A stretch of 64,000 nucleotides of DNA from contig NC_065918.1 in the NCBI RefSeq assembly GCF_905147045.1, positions 6,448,001 through 6,512,000 of the forward strand, read 5' to 3'. The notes beneath the pieces are model-generated. The model did no database searches, was not told the DNA's origin, and saw only the letters and a program-made list of their open reading frames with translations. Origin of the DNA: Nymphalis io (lineage: Eukaryota > Arthropoda > Insecta > Lepidoptera > Nymphalidae). Shown one piece after another: positions 11,532 to 23,660 of the stretch (position 1 is its first letter; every line of letters begins with the position of its first letter). The position numbers were made by a program, and so were the translations under genes.

Positions 11532-13295
11532 ATGTTAAGTGAGGAAGAAGAAAACCAGTGGGGCTCGAGAAAGGTCTACACTATGGTCCTAATCTGTCAG
11601 TTCATAGGAATGTCGAATGTAAATAGCATACCAAGCAATGCACTCCTGCAAGGAACATTCGGGTACACCATATTTCTAACAGTTTTCTATGTGTTTATGG
11701 GTATTCCTATACTTTACATGGAATCCGTAGTTGGTCAGTTTACAACTCGAGACTGTGTTGATGCTTGGAAGATCCGTCCATGTTTCTCTTATATTGGCTA
11801 TGTGGTTGTAGTGTGGCAAGCTGTCATTCTTATTTTCAACCATATTATAACGTCGTTCTTGATACATTACTTTTTAATAAGCTTTGAGAGTCCAGTACCG
11901 TTTTATACTTGTGGATCATGGAGTTCAAAATTTTGTAATAGTATAGTTGCTAATTACACTGTTAATCAAGACTGTATAAAATATCAAAATCTATTTCCTT
12001 ATTGTGATAACCTTTACAAAACATTCCCGGAATATCAATATTGGAGGCAAAATTTGGTGAGAGCTGATTACAATGGCTATAAAATTGCTTGGAAAGTATG
12101 CCTCGCGTCAGGGTTAATATGTTTCTTCGTATTTATTAGCTGTTTCAAAAGATCCAAATCGTTGAAGTGGTTTGTTGGTGGATTTGCAGCTTATCCGATG
12201 CTAGCACTGATGATATTATTTATAGGATCAATGCGACAAAAAGGATTGGTGGCAAAATTTGAAGAAGCCTTGGACATGGACTTTGATAATTTTAAAAATA
12301 AATTTCGACTGTCCACCCTCATCCATCAAGTAGTGTTTAACTTGAATATTGGTACAGGAGTGATATTCACTTTGTCATCTAGTACGTCATTTCGAACCCC
12401 TTGCTTCTCAGATATTGTAACAGCAGTGATTTTTTCTACAGTATTTTCGATTATGTTTGTTTTCACTATAGCAATGATGACCTGCCCCTATGCCTTCGAA
12501 TACGGTGTACAAACGTTGGCTATTATTAAAACTCCAATGACATTAAATTTCGAAAAGTTTCCTAGACTTTTGTATATGTATGAAGATAAAACTTTTTATC
12601 TGATAGTTATGTTTAGTTGTAACGCCACTTTAGGCATTTGTACGAGCGTAATGTTTTTTTTTAATATAATTGAAGTCATATTAAAAAGGTGTCCCAAACT
12701 AAGGAAGTATCCGGGGCTAACGACATTTTGTGCTGTTGTGTTCCTGTTTATAATTACAATTCCTTTCCTAAGCTATAATGGCGTCAACATCGTTGCTTTG
12801 AGTTTTCGGCGGTATATAAGTTTATTTTCAACATTTATTGCTATATTGGAATGCTTTGTATTTTTAATTTTGTATGGTATAAACAAATTTGCCGAAGACG
12901 TTCATTTTATGCTAGGTATAAAACCAAAAAGATGTATTAAAGTATCGTGGATATTATCCACTATTTTTTTGACATACGCGTTTGGTACCGAAATATACTA
13001 TCAAATGGTGACCGCATCAACTTATATTTATGCTACTTATGGGCTTCTATTCATAGTAAGCCTTCTGATTTTCATTTTTATCATAAGGATATTGTATGCT
13101 ATTGGTAAAAAAAAAGTTGTCAAATATTTATCATTGGATCTTTCATGGGGTCCCAATGACGATCTATTACAGAGAAGTAGAGCCATGTTTTCCGCGCAAG
13201 CGATGACCAAAGAGTACATTTATCGTCAGTACAGCCTACAGGCTGGTATCATGGCAAGGCAAAAAAACTCTAACAAGAGAGTATGTTATCGCTAG
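11532..13295 (+). CDS. Divergent SLC6-like (sodium:neurotransmitter symporter fold) membrane protein
   Basis: A single open frame of 587 codons from ATG (MLSEEEENQWGSRK) to TAG. SLC6 proteins are 12-helix plasma-membrane carriers that move amino acids or amines with Na+ and Cl-. The family signs seen are: TM1 at residues ~15-40, GIPILYMESVVGQF (57-70, the end of TM2 and loop), two cysteines in the large second extracellular loop (127, 134) with an N-Y-T glycosylation site at 141, FNLNIGTGVIFTLSS (TM6, ~268), and a TM10 to loop stretch ECFVFLILYGINKFAED (~439-455). Length fits the family. Odd points: the TM1 hallmark NxWRFP is NVNSIP, so the gate arginine is gone, and the TM10 aspartate position is arginine. 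Substrate and even transport activity are therefore doubtful. The frame is open upstream to 11463 but without ATG. A possible 3' splice site (TTTGTTTCAG, ending 11514) would allow a 5' UTR exon. No intron interrupts the coding region. Confidence 0.85.
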   Translation: MLSEEEENQWGSRKVYTMVLICQFIGMSNVNSIPSNALLQGTFGYTIFLTVFYVFMGIPILYMESVVGQFTTRDCVDAWKIRPCFSYIGYVVVVWQAVILIFNHIITSFLIHYFLISFESPVPFYTCGSWSSKFCNSIVANYTVNQDCIKYQNLFPYCDNLYKTFPEYQYWRQNLVRADYNGYKIAWKVCLASGLICFFVFISCFKRSKSLKWFVGGFAAYPMLALMILFIGSMRQKGLVAKFEEALDMDFDNFKNKFRLSTLIHQVVFNLNIGTGVIFTLSSSTSFRTPCFSDIVTAVIFSTVFSIMFVFTIAMMTCPYAFEYGVQTLAIIKTPMTLNFEKFPRLLYMYEDKTFYLIVMFSCNATLGICTSVMFFFNIIEVILKRCPKLRKYPGLTTFCAVVFLFIITIPFLSYNGVNIVALSFRRYISLFSTFIAILECFVFLILYGINKFAEDVHFMLGIKPKRCIKVSWILSTIFLTYAFGTEIYYQMVTASTYIYATYGLLFIVSLLIFIFIIRILYAIGKKKVVKYLSLDLSWGPNDDLLQRSRAMFSAQAMTKEYIYRQYSLQAGIMARQKNSNKRVCYR

Positions 13296-13315
13296 AGGGC
13301 ACGATCGACGTTTAA

Positions 13316-13344
13316 AATAAAATTTATGAATCGTTTTTAATAAA
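13316..13344 (+). terminator. Polyadenylation signals of the SLC6-like gene
   Basis: Two AATAAA hexamers, 21 and 44 bases past the stop codon, the usual place for cleavage signals. The exact 3' end cannot be read from sequence. Confidence 0.5.
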
Positions 13345-16320
13345 ATCTATATTGTGAGTCATATTTTATATAATTTATCAATAGTATTTTATATATGAAA
13401 AATACGCCGTTTTTAATAAACACCAAATACAATTAATAAATGGTATAATAATTTTATAATACAATAAATAACTTGTAAATGTACCAGTACCTGTATACTA
13501 TGGCTCGGTATATGTGGCTAATATTTTGGTAAATATATTGAAATTACTACTTGATTAGATAGAGGGACGGTCTATTGAAAATATAAACTATTGCGATAAA
13601 ACTACACACACTTTATGATTCAATATCCGCTGATATGGTCTATTTGTTTTGGGTAAATAAATCCTTTTGTTATTTATAGCGAGTATTGTTTACTAATTTT
13701 AAATGTTATTATAATTGTTTCTTTAAAGTGCAGAGGGACATTTACTTTTCTGTGACAGTTACGCGTCGATTCAATTATCTTTGTAAAAATTAACAGTTTT
13801 GAGTAAGCCGAGATTAAAATGAAATTAGTCTACAGTTGTGTTATTTATATATATTTAATTGAAATATTAATTATTTGGCAAGTTATCCAAAACAATCGGA
13901 GGTGAAATTGATACTTGTATATTATTTTAATAACATTTTAAACGAAATCAATAGAAAGCCAATAACCTGAGCCGAAAACACGAATTATACAACTCCACGT
14001 GAGCTATATATTTGTGAGTCATCCCATTATAATATAATGATATATGCTACCTATATTCGTTTAAATTAAACTAGTATTAGCTATTACGTAATTTGAGAAG
14101 TAATGTGACTCATCGCTAAAAATATTATGACAATACATTAACTTTAATAGTATTAAAGTTGTTTTTAATTCAAGGTTTTTGTCAAGTTAAAATTATATTG
14201 GTATTTTAGAATTAATTATTTGTTTTTTCTTAATATTTCAAAAATACATTCCTACATATCTAATACATATTTTTTGAGAAGTGGATATTTTGATAGTCGT
14301 TCTAAGCTAAAGCAATGAAATTAGTGAGTAGTAATTTCAATCGAAACTGTTAAATTCATAGTATAAAACATTAAAAATACTTTGACGTTCGCGTTATATT
14401 CTTGGCGGCTATAAAAAAGAAAGTCAACAGTTTCCGCCTCGACAGCCGCATATTCAGTCATCTGACGTTTGTTAAAAAGACATAGGTTTATTTAAAAAAA
14501 GTGGCGCGCCAAGCTGTCTGCCCACTGCACGATGTCACTGTAACGTAAGATACACACGAGAGCTTTTGCTATGAAACATATGCACTGACTCTTAATACGA
14601 GAAGATGATATAATATCTCTTATGTATGCATCGATGGATACTAAACGTTTCAAACGACTTCAAATATACAACTCGATTATGTTAACACGTGGACATAAAA
14701 TTTCATTCGAGAGATACTATGCCTATTAATTAGTCGATATTCGTCCAAAAGAATATCGAACTTCACCCACACCTGATATACTACAAAAAAAAACATTTTT
14801 TTTCTTATTTACAAAAGTTTATATCTATTAATTTTATATATGAGTTTTCCTATTACATGATATAGTTATTCGTAAATTATTATATATTATATACCACACA
14901 CATGTTTATATTTGATATAAATATTTAAGTTGTCGTTAATAAATATCTTAAGATAATGCTTATTTCGAATGAAGATTAAAAAAATATATTTCTTCTTCAA
15001 AGAACAGTTGGCTTACACTATGTCCTCGTACTTAATTTATATGTTGACTAAACACACTCAAAATAATTAATAATAGTAACACACGGCGTATCCTCCATTT
15101 TTTCTTTATTTAAGTTTCACTTTTGGAGTCTCTTGAAGTGGGGTCGTACGTGTAGCCTGGATAAGAAAAATGTGTGATTTGCAAACGCTATGTAGCGTTG
15201 AAGAAGTTAAAATTAAATTTTACACACCATATAAGTAGTTATGTTTCCAAAAGTTCAAAGTAATAACCACCTGAGGAATATATACTTGACGCGCCTGCTT
15301 ATTTTACAAAATTTTCGTTAAAAATTGAGATAATTTTATTAAATGTTCTACGTAATCGTTGCTCATCGGAAATGAAGTAGTGAAAATTAATTAAAGTTAT
15401 GTTCGCGACAATTAAAGTATAGACTTTACACATTACAATTTTTTTTTTCATTACATATTATACACTTTACACTTTTTTATATTTCGTAAAAAAAGAAATT
15501 TATCTCACTGCTTTTTTATAGACAGAAATTGTTTAATGTACATAATACATTAATAAGAGTCGGTTTTGAAGAGATAAAAAAATTGACATTGAAATATAAG
15601 CGCGAGTTTAAATGCGGTAAGTTTAGATTGTCCAAAAGGCGATTAACATACAGTATCAGTAAGACGAGTGCAAATCCAGTTGTGGCATTGCGTCATACAT
15701 TAGAATGTTTGACCCGGCGCTAGGCCCGACTCTACGGCCGCGCTCCGCCACCGACATCTCTGCGTGAATTCCAACCATTGTCACGACAACTCTGCCGCTT
15801 ACTGTTGCCACTTACAACACCCGATCTCTAAAGTAAAACGTGTCATTTCATTTTCGAAACATGTATACCTGTATGCTTGATTTTTTTTATGAAAAGTAAC
15901 TTCAATAAGCGTTTGTTACCATATTTCACCCTTAGTCAATATAGATTTAACTAAAAAAAAACAGTTAATTAACGTCGATGTTAATTAAATAGTTTATTAA
16001 TATTTTCATTCACAAAAAAATTAATCACTGTTGCTAAAATAAATGTTACTGCATGTAGCTTAAGGATATATGTATAAAGTAATATAAATGTTATAATAAT
16101 TTAAATGTCATCGATAATAATAAATTTTTATTTAAGCATATTTCGAATACTGTTCATTAAATCGGTTGCATTAATCGGTTTGATTGATATATCAGTTATC
16201 CGTCAAATATTTTTTATATTTCTCCGATAATGTTTGTTTTAAATAATTTATATAATAACTTAAATTAAATTATATAACCCGAAGTGATCCATTGATAACA
16301 TAGAACATCTGAATATTTAC
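13345..16320. other. AT-rich stretch, no gene seen
   Basis: A weak CG-rich patch at about 15705-15775 (GACCCGGCGCTAGGCCCGAC onward) follows a TCAGT motif at 15656. I see no convincing exon. Confidence 0.4.
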
Positions 16321-16324
16321 TGAA

Positions 16325-16500
16325 GACTAGGAGTTCAAATCCGGGCAGGCACAAATTTATTTTGATGCGAACCTACATGTCGGATGAAAATGTGCCACAT
16401 GCGAGTAATGTGTATCCATCGATTGAAGTAGCGTGGTGGAATAAGCTCATAACCTTCTCAAAAGCAGCCCTAAGTGTAGCTGTGGGACATTTACAGGCTG
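16325..16500 (+). mobile_element. tRNA-derived SINE, family A (diverged)
   Basis: Starts inside the B-box region (GAGTTCAAATCCGGGCAGGC) and runs through GCGTGGTGGAATAAGCTCAT to GTGGGACATTTACAGGCTGG. Confidence 0.75.
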
Positions 16501-17099
16501 GTACAAACAAGTTTGCTTCGAATAAAATTTCGTCATTCACCATCGTTTTATTATGTATTTGGAAATACCGTCCGCACTAATTTAGTGCTATCGCCTCCAT
16601 GACATGAACACTTAGCTAAAAGCAAGCAGACAGCAATTGCACAATACATTTTAAACTCTCTTAAGACAAAGCATCCATATCAGTGCGTTGAATTATTCGT
16701 TTCAGGGCAGAGACTAAAAAGGCTTTAAAAACTTGAATGGAATTACGATGGTGTGTTTATCGGGCACGTTAACCTGTCCTATTCCGCAGTCCGCATGACC
16801 AACATTCGATCGCATTCGACTACAATACACACACAGAAGTGTCACTGCATATTTTCAACAGTAAAATAATATTCAGTCTTAAAGTCATAAATAAATTAAA
16901 TATTCGATAATATATCACGTTAAAATTAAGATAAATCGTAAAACATTATTTTTATTAATACATCGTTTAAGTAAAATAGAATTATACCAAATACATAAGT
17001 GTACCAGTTTTGTTAGAATTAGTTAATTAAAATGAACCCGTTGGTTGCAATGTGAAGGTAATATAAATAATGTATGTTTTAATACATGTATAGTACACA

Positions 17100-17260
17100 C
17101 GGGCCGTGCCGTTTCTGCAAATTGCGTGGTCTACAACTCTGATCACTTTCGACGGCGCGCGCGCAGGTGCCCCGCCCCGCGTCCGCGTACCCCGCGTTGC
17201 TCCGCAGCCTCGCCACCGTCTCACTGACGTCACGCTGCCATGTAACGGTGCGTTTTGTTA
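17100..17260. promoter_or_regulatory. CpG-rich islet with a full cAMP-response-type site
   Basis: About 130 bases of very CG-rich DNA (runs such as GACGGCGCGCGCGCAGG) in an AT-rich context. Contains the palindrome TGACGTCA at 17225-17232, overlapped on the minus strand by an initiator-like TCAGTG. Likely a promoter or enhancer, direction unclear. Confidence 0.3.
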
Positions 17261-17928
17261 AACAAAACTCTAAATAGGTATAAAGAAAATGGTGGAGCTA
17301 CTCACTCTATCGTATTCACAAAACTAACCGAACAGAATGTAAATCAAATTATTTGTACAATTATTGACGTGTTAAATTTTTTGTAACGAATCCAGTTCTT
17401 TCAAGGAGTTCAGTTTATAGATACTCATAAACATAATATGCATGATTACATATGTACGATTAGTATTACAAAGACGTGTTGCATAATATTATTATTTAGA
17501 ATGAAACACAGTTTTTTAATAATATTTATTTCGACAAGACTGACACCAAGCTCTAAGCGTCGTTTTTGAAACTCGTCGACCGATAAGTTGTTTGAATGTG
17601 TCAATAAGAGATAACCAACGCAAATAACATACTAAGTCGATGACACTTTTAACTGGGACAAGAAAGGAAACATGAAGACTTCAGCATAATTATTTAGTCC
17701 CGAAACTACGAATATTAGTAATTTAGAACGAAGTTATTACATTTGCGTTTAATTTTACTTTCTAATTTTATGATTTAAAATTTCACATAAGGCTAGTTCA
17801 GTACCTTAGTTCATATAAGTCAAATCATTTCGATCATCATTGTTGCTACTGTTAAATAAGATAATAATAACTAAGAAATAGAAAAATAAATTTAATTGTT
17901 ATGGGTTCCGCAGTATTCTGTGACATAC

Positions 17929-18048
17929 GTTGAGGCTGCGATTTGCCGCACGCTTGGAATGCAAGAAGGGGCCGCAGCCGCGGGGTAGAAAGCAACCGTT
18001 CGACAAGACGACTCGCTCGCGCAAACGGACCAGCCCTTTAGATGACAT
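17929..18048 (-). CDS. Candidate exon, unidentified (minus strand)
   Basis: Within a GC-rich islet. ATG with A at -3 opens a 40-codon frame (MSSKGLVRLRERVVLSNGCF, then LPRGCGPFLHSKRAANRSLN) that ends exactly at AAC|GTATGT, a fair donor. The opposite strand also has an open frame and a plausible acceptor at 17913, so the coding strand is uncertain. No homology recognised; may be non-coding. Confidence 0.2.
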
Positions 18049-18099
18049 TTTCCTGCCTTTTACAGATAATAGAACGTACTCGGGTGAGATAGATGATTC

Positions 18100-21000
18100 A
18101 ATTATTAGATAGCTAAAAATATGAGCTAATATGATATTATTATGTTTTTTAAGCAAATTCAAAATAGGAGATTCCCAATTCGGCCGGAAATGTTCATCTT
18201 TAGATATCTTCGTATATTGATTTTGTTGATTCTTTTTGGGTTGGATTCAATATAACTTCAAAAGTTGTCACATCGAAATTTCACTGGTATTGGATATTGT
18301 CAAGTGTTTATGTCATAACGTACCTATTTTTGATGATATTTATCTTCATTCCTTTAGTTCTATTTGATTTTCACTGGTTTGGTTCTCAAGTTTTGAGAAC
18401 TATTAGTTCATAGTGTTACTTCAACTATATAAATTAAATTTTCTCAAAGTAACTAATAACATATTTTTTAAGTTCGACAGCTGTTCTTAATCTAAAATTG
18501 ATAATATAATCACAAACTTATTATTCTTTTTTTTATTTATGTAAAAAAAAATTGTTATAAAATCAAATCATTTTTATTTTGTCCTGACACATTAATTGAG
18601 TGGTGGCATTTTTAAGAAGTTTATTCAACGTATTCAAAAACAATATGAATATTTTTCTGGACCATTCTCGATTTTAAGATTAAAGCGTTACAAAATAACA
18701 AAAATTGAGATCAAAAATCGATCATAAACGCTAAGAATAAAAAATAAACACAACAGTTTCATATTACTTTTAAGATAGCCTTTCCGCATTTACATAAATT
18801 ATTTAAAACCATGATTTAATTGATTATAAAATTAACTGATTAATATTACGAATATTGATGACGGTTAGTTAAGACGAGAACGTTATGTTATCGTGTCAGC
18901 GTACTATCGAAAAAAATCAACGGCTTGCGAAGTAAAGGCAGAGCTTTCCATTGAATGGAAAAATGCATCGTGGAGCCGGTTTCTTCGTACCTTCCGGATT
19001 CCCAACCTGCTTCTCTAGGTCACCTAGTGCTGTCTCTTTTGCACTTATCGTACGACAAAGATTTTGGGTCGCGTCGCCCTAACCTAGATTTTGTACTGAC
19101 CGGATTAATTATATATTTTGGTACTAGTAATATAATATACACCGAGTTTTAATGATAAGGTCGAACAAAGTTTTTTTTTAAATATATTCATATAAAATTA
19201 CCTAGAGATGACCTAAGACTTTTTTTTTTTCACAAAAAATGGCATCGTATAAAACTATGTTTATACACAACATTAATTAATATATTTTATATTACACTTT
19301 TCTTATTTACATTTTATTACATTATATTTACATTTTATTACATTTCATTATATAAAATAATAACATTTATTGTGATCGTAGCATACTTTTAATCAAATTA
19401 ATTCCATACCGGTTACACGGTTCACAGTTAACTATAAGTAATATTAACCAACAACGATCACTAATTATTGTAATATATTTGTTTCGTCATTCATTAATCA
19501 TATAAGATATATGACACGTTATTATCAATGATCCACTAATTGTCCTTTTATATGCACTCCAGGCAGCCTAGGTTTAGACATGTTCGCTTTATATTAAATT
19601 TTATAACAAACAAATTTAAGAGCGACACATTCAAACCAAACTGTAACGATATAATAGCATGTGTTATATTACAGAATAATAATATTAAAATTATATAGTA
19701 TATGACGTATTGCATTAGTGGACTATATAATCGTATAGAAAGCGTGGCGCATTTATGTATAAATTAATAAAACGTTGCGTTTTTTATTGGTTTGCGCAGG
19801 TAGCACTTAATATATTACGTCTGATTGTCCGATATCGATACACAAATACTGAAGTCTACAATGTAAGTACAAGTTAATTCTTTATCAATAAAAAAACTGG
19901 ATTGATTGAACTTGGATTACAAAATAAATGGATACCTTTTGTAGCCTGAACACTAAAGTTGAGTTATTAAACTGATACTGACTTACAAACACTACTTGGT
20001 TTTTGTTATGTTTTTGAAAATATTTAACAACATTATTTATGAAATCCGCATGTTATCAATTATGGACTATATCTATTAAAGTAAAATAATTATACTAAGA
20101 TTTTTAAAAATACATTCGATCGAATAATGACATGCATGTTTATAAAAAGATGTGCTACGATTACCTATAACGAAATAATTAAATTATAAACATTAAATAA
20201 TGTTTGGAGACCTACTAAGTACATTTTTTTATTATAGTAATAACTTCACCGTGATGTAAAATAGTGGACAGGTCATGTGACTCAGAAATTTGACACATTC
20301 TGCTTTCATCCGATAACTAATTTAATTTAAGAATATGTACTCTTCGCAATAACTCGTACTTTACAATTTCGTACCAAATTTGTCAGTTTATTACGATTTT
20401 GATAATCTTAAAATAATATTGCATGAGACAAATATTACGGAAACAATGATTAGCTTTTAAATGATTTATAGGATCAATGAGTTTCTTAAAAATCACAACG
20501 GGTTTCTAAAACAGCAATAAAAATTAATAGGCTGAAGTAAATGAGTCATTAACTAAAAACTGATGTGTATTCATAAGTTACGAGTCCTGAAGAAGTAAAG
20601 CTGCTATCTCGTTAGCGAGCAGTTAAACTAAATTATGGTGTACATTAGATATTTTATATTTCATTGTCTAAAAGCTTGCTTTCGGGGATTATATTTTATG
20701 TGAATAAAAAACTGTAGAAGTAATAAAATGTCAAATATAATGATTGTGTCTCCTTGTTTAATTGATATTCAAATTAAAATACGGTTTCATTTTCCATTCA
20801 ATATATCTCTTCTTTTGGATTCTTATAAATTCCAGCGCGATGAATGAAATAATAATTCATAGATGAGACGTATTCAATTACTGTGTATAATAGATAATAA
20901 TTGTAACTATTGAATTTAAATATCGAAAACGTAAAACCGTGCTCTACTTGTATATTTTTTTTTTAAATGTAGAAACACATTTCTTACAAAACTGAAAAGA

Positions 21001-21600
21001 TAAATTCAAAGTAACGAGGTTTTCTTTAGTTTACTTATTGATATCATGATAAGTTTCCAGCGATTCATAAATATGTGTACACAGACGTAAATCGTTATTT
21101 GAACACCATTACTGATATAGTACGTTTGCGGATTTTAGCATTATCGATGAGCATCATATGTCTATTTGTATGTTTCTATGTCTTAAGTCTCATTGTGCAA
21201 TTATTTTTTAAGTAATACCATTGAATAATTACGTCATAAATAAGACACACATACATACAAATATGATATTTATTTTACAAAGTATATAATAATTTAATTA
21301 AGATTATTAATTAATATCCAAAGTGGAACTGTCGACTTGGGACAGTTGTAAAGTATTTTTTCACTAGTCATACATGTCATGCCATATGCATATAAAATAA
21401 TAATATATTTCAAGATCTTCGCAAAACTTAATAACCTTTACATTATTAATTTATTTTATATTATATAATCTATTTACTGCTTATATGTTCTACATAGTCA
21501 TTAATAATACTAATTTAATTTCTTGGATACTAATTGGATAAGTATAGGTGTAGAGAGCAAAACCAAAATAATATATATTATTTTGGTTACAATAAAATAA
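18100..21600. other. AT-rich stretch with one GC-balanced patch
   Basis: No gene recognised. At about 18930-19110 the base composition becomes balanced and the plus strand is open for about 60 codons (...SSYLPDSQPASLGHLVLSLL...). I cannot assign it: it could be an exon or a repeat remnant. Confidence 0.35.
21561..21588. repeat. 28-bp perfect palindrome
   Basis: AACCAAAATAATAT followed directly by its reverse complement, no spacer, just upstream of a SINE. Confidence 0.95.
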
Positions 21601-21604
21601 TTTT

Positions 21605-21832
21605 TGGCGAGCCGGTTAGCGTGGTTGGTTCGATTCCCACCCAGGATTTGTGTGCATAAACATGTCTGTTTGTTCTGAGTCTGGGTGTAATTATCTATAT
21701 AAGTATGTATATACAAAAGAAAAGTAGTATATGTAGTATATCAGTTGTCTGGTTTCCATAGCACAAGCTTTGTACAAGCTTAATTTGGGATCAGATGGCC
21801 GTGTGTGAAGTGTCCAAAATAAAAATAATAAT

Positions 21833-21835
<3 letters not shown>
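21605..21835 (+). mobile_element. tRNA-derived SINE, family D
   Basis: Head GCGAGCCGGTTAGCGTGG and B-box GGTTCGATTCCCACCC, body GTTTGTTCTGAGTCTGGGTG, tail GGGATCAGATGGCCGTGTGT. Followed by AATAATAA and a long (TA)n run. Family seen once in the window. Confidence 0.85.
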
Positions 21836-21836
<1 letters not shown>

Positions 21837-21882
<46 letters not shown>

Positions 21883-21897
21883 TATATATATATATAT
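21837..21897. repeat. (TA)n microsatellite
   Basis: About 60 bases of nearly pure TA directly after a SINE tail, as if seeded by it. Confidence 0.95.
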
Positions 21898-22949
21898 TTA
21901 AAATGTAAAAGTTTTAAGTGTTACGTAAATAAAATCCTTTGTACAACTGTACCATACTGCGTCGGCTTTAGGCACTCAAAATAACAAATAATGAAACATA
22001 CATATATGTACATATCTACAAAGCCATAATCGATCACGTATTGAGCGCGATCATTGTATTCGTCAGTTGGACCGTGAATCCTGTCACTATTCCCTCTTCC
22101 TCTCTCCCCCGACCCTCTTCTTTACATGAATCTCATTTACGTTTGCGCTTACGCAACTGAGTAAAGTCATTGAGGTGTGTAATATTAATTGACACTGATA
22201 TTGTTGGGTATTTAGGATAATGAAACTTAACTCAACTGAATGTGTAAAATGTATCCTGAACTATACCTAGGTAAGGGTTTAATTTCATAGTGTTACTAAT
22301 CTACTATTAACATTACTTTAAAATATTTATATGTATAAGTATGGTAGATCCATGCAATAACATTTCTATCTATTATTATTTTTTTACCTAAAGTGCTAAT
22401 TAATTGTTTATAGATTTTTAGTTAATCGTTATATTACTTATTACATAGCAAACAGTTAACTACGCTAGATAAGTTATACTGAATTAAAAATAAAATAGTT
22501 GTGTCACAGTACATGGAGCTTAAATCATGCGTTTAATTTTAGTTTACACGCAGTTTGAAATGGACAATGCGTCGATTAAAACCCAACATCCTTTTAATAA
22601 TAGGAACTATATGTTTTAGAAATACATTTTATAATATATAATATATATAATATGAAACTAATAAGAAACTAATCTCTATACTTTTAAAGAAAATTAAAAA
22701 AAAGTAATGAAGTACATTATATAATGTGCAAACATATAGATTTCCTTCTTATTAGTTTTATTTTATAAACTACTACTAACAACTAAGCTACTTTATAAAT
22801 CAAGCTATCTAAACTATTTACGTCTAATATTTCGCCGATGTGCGACTTTGAGGTCGATGTAGATGTCGTTAGCTTTATTGTGACTTCAGAGAAATGGAAT
22901 CATCGGGCTGAGGTCTAATCAGTTCAGTTTTCCACTCTCTTGTTAGAAC

Positions 22950-23660
22950 CCCCTAGGCAGGTCAGGTGACGGTAGAGGCGGTCTGTCCCTACTTGTGTCG
23001 CTGGGTGGAACGGAGTCACGGCACACTCACATTCAGGCTAACGCAGGTACTTCCAGGGCACGGTTCCTTCGGTAGATTCCTGCACCTGATAGCAAGGCGG
23101 GAGGTGACATCCTTCTACCGCGTGTGCGGCGCGCCTTCGGACATGGCACGTCACACTTTGATTAAGTATGCCGCATGGAGGCCTATTCCTTGGCGGCCAT
23201 CGTAGGCGGAGACCTGTTCGCTGCTGAGCGTAATAAACGCTATGATTGGTAGTGAGAAGTGCTGGAAGGAGACGGTCTCTTTCTGCGAAAATGTCATGTC
23301 TCAGAAGGAAGCGGCGGAGCGGGTGCGTGAGGACAGTGCCTCCGCTGGCTGGCTTCGCCGAAGAAGACCTATTAGAAGGCGTCAGCGCAATGCACACTTC
23401 CTCCTCCCGCCATAAATATAGCCAAAGCTAGGATATCTCTGTACCCCGGGTAATCCCCTAGGATTAGGAGGCCCGTATAGGCGGGCCAACCGTCGGTGCG
23501 TCACGGTAGTAGCGCAAGCGATCCCGTGACGTCCTCCGAAGAGACGGGTACCGCTGGTTTTTTAGTCGGTATTCCGGCTCATGCTCGGCGCCGGCTAGTG
23601 CCACAAACCCCCCCTCCCCTCTACTTTATGTGGAAACGCATAAAGTAGTTTTTAACGACA
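22950..23660 (+). mobile_element. R1-like LINE, 3' end with decayed ORF2 C-terminus
   Basis: Frame from 22966: TVEAVCPYLCRWVERSHGTL, VLPGHGSFGRFLHLIARREV, a residual CxxCxxxH-like region (CGAPSDMARHTL), a TAG at 23203, then in the same frame ETVSFCENVMSQKEAAERVR and an Arg-rich end. This order is typical of R1-clade ORF2. The 3' UTR has GGGTACCGCTGGTTTTTTAG and a cytosine run, shared with 38535 and 48132. 5'-truncated and dead. Confidence 0.85.

Noticed and set aside
21837..21897. CRISPR or satellite array
   Set aside because: A plain TA microsatellite. No array of spaced repeats was seen anywhere.
23038..23397. 119-codon minus-strand frame
   Set aside because: Antisense shadow of the R1-like LINE coding remnant, which has clear family motifs on the plus strand.
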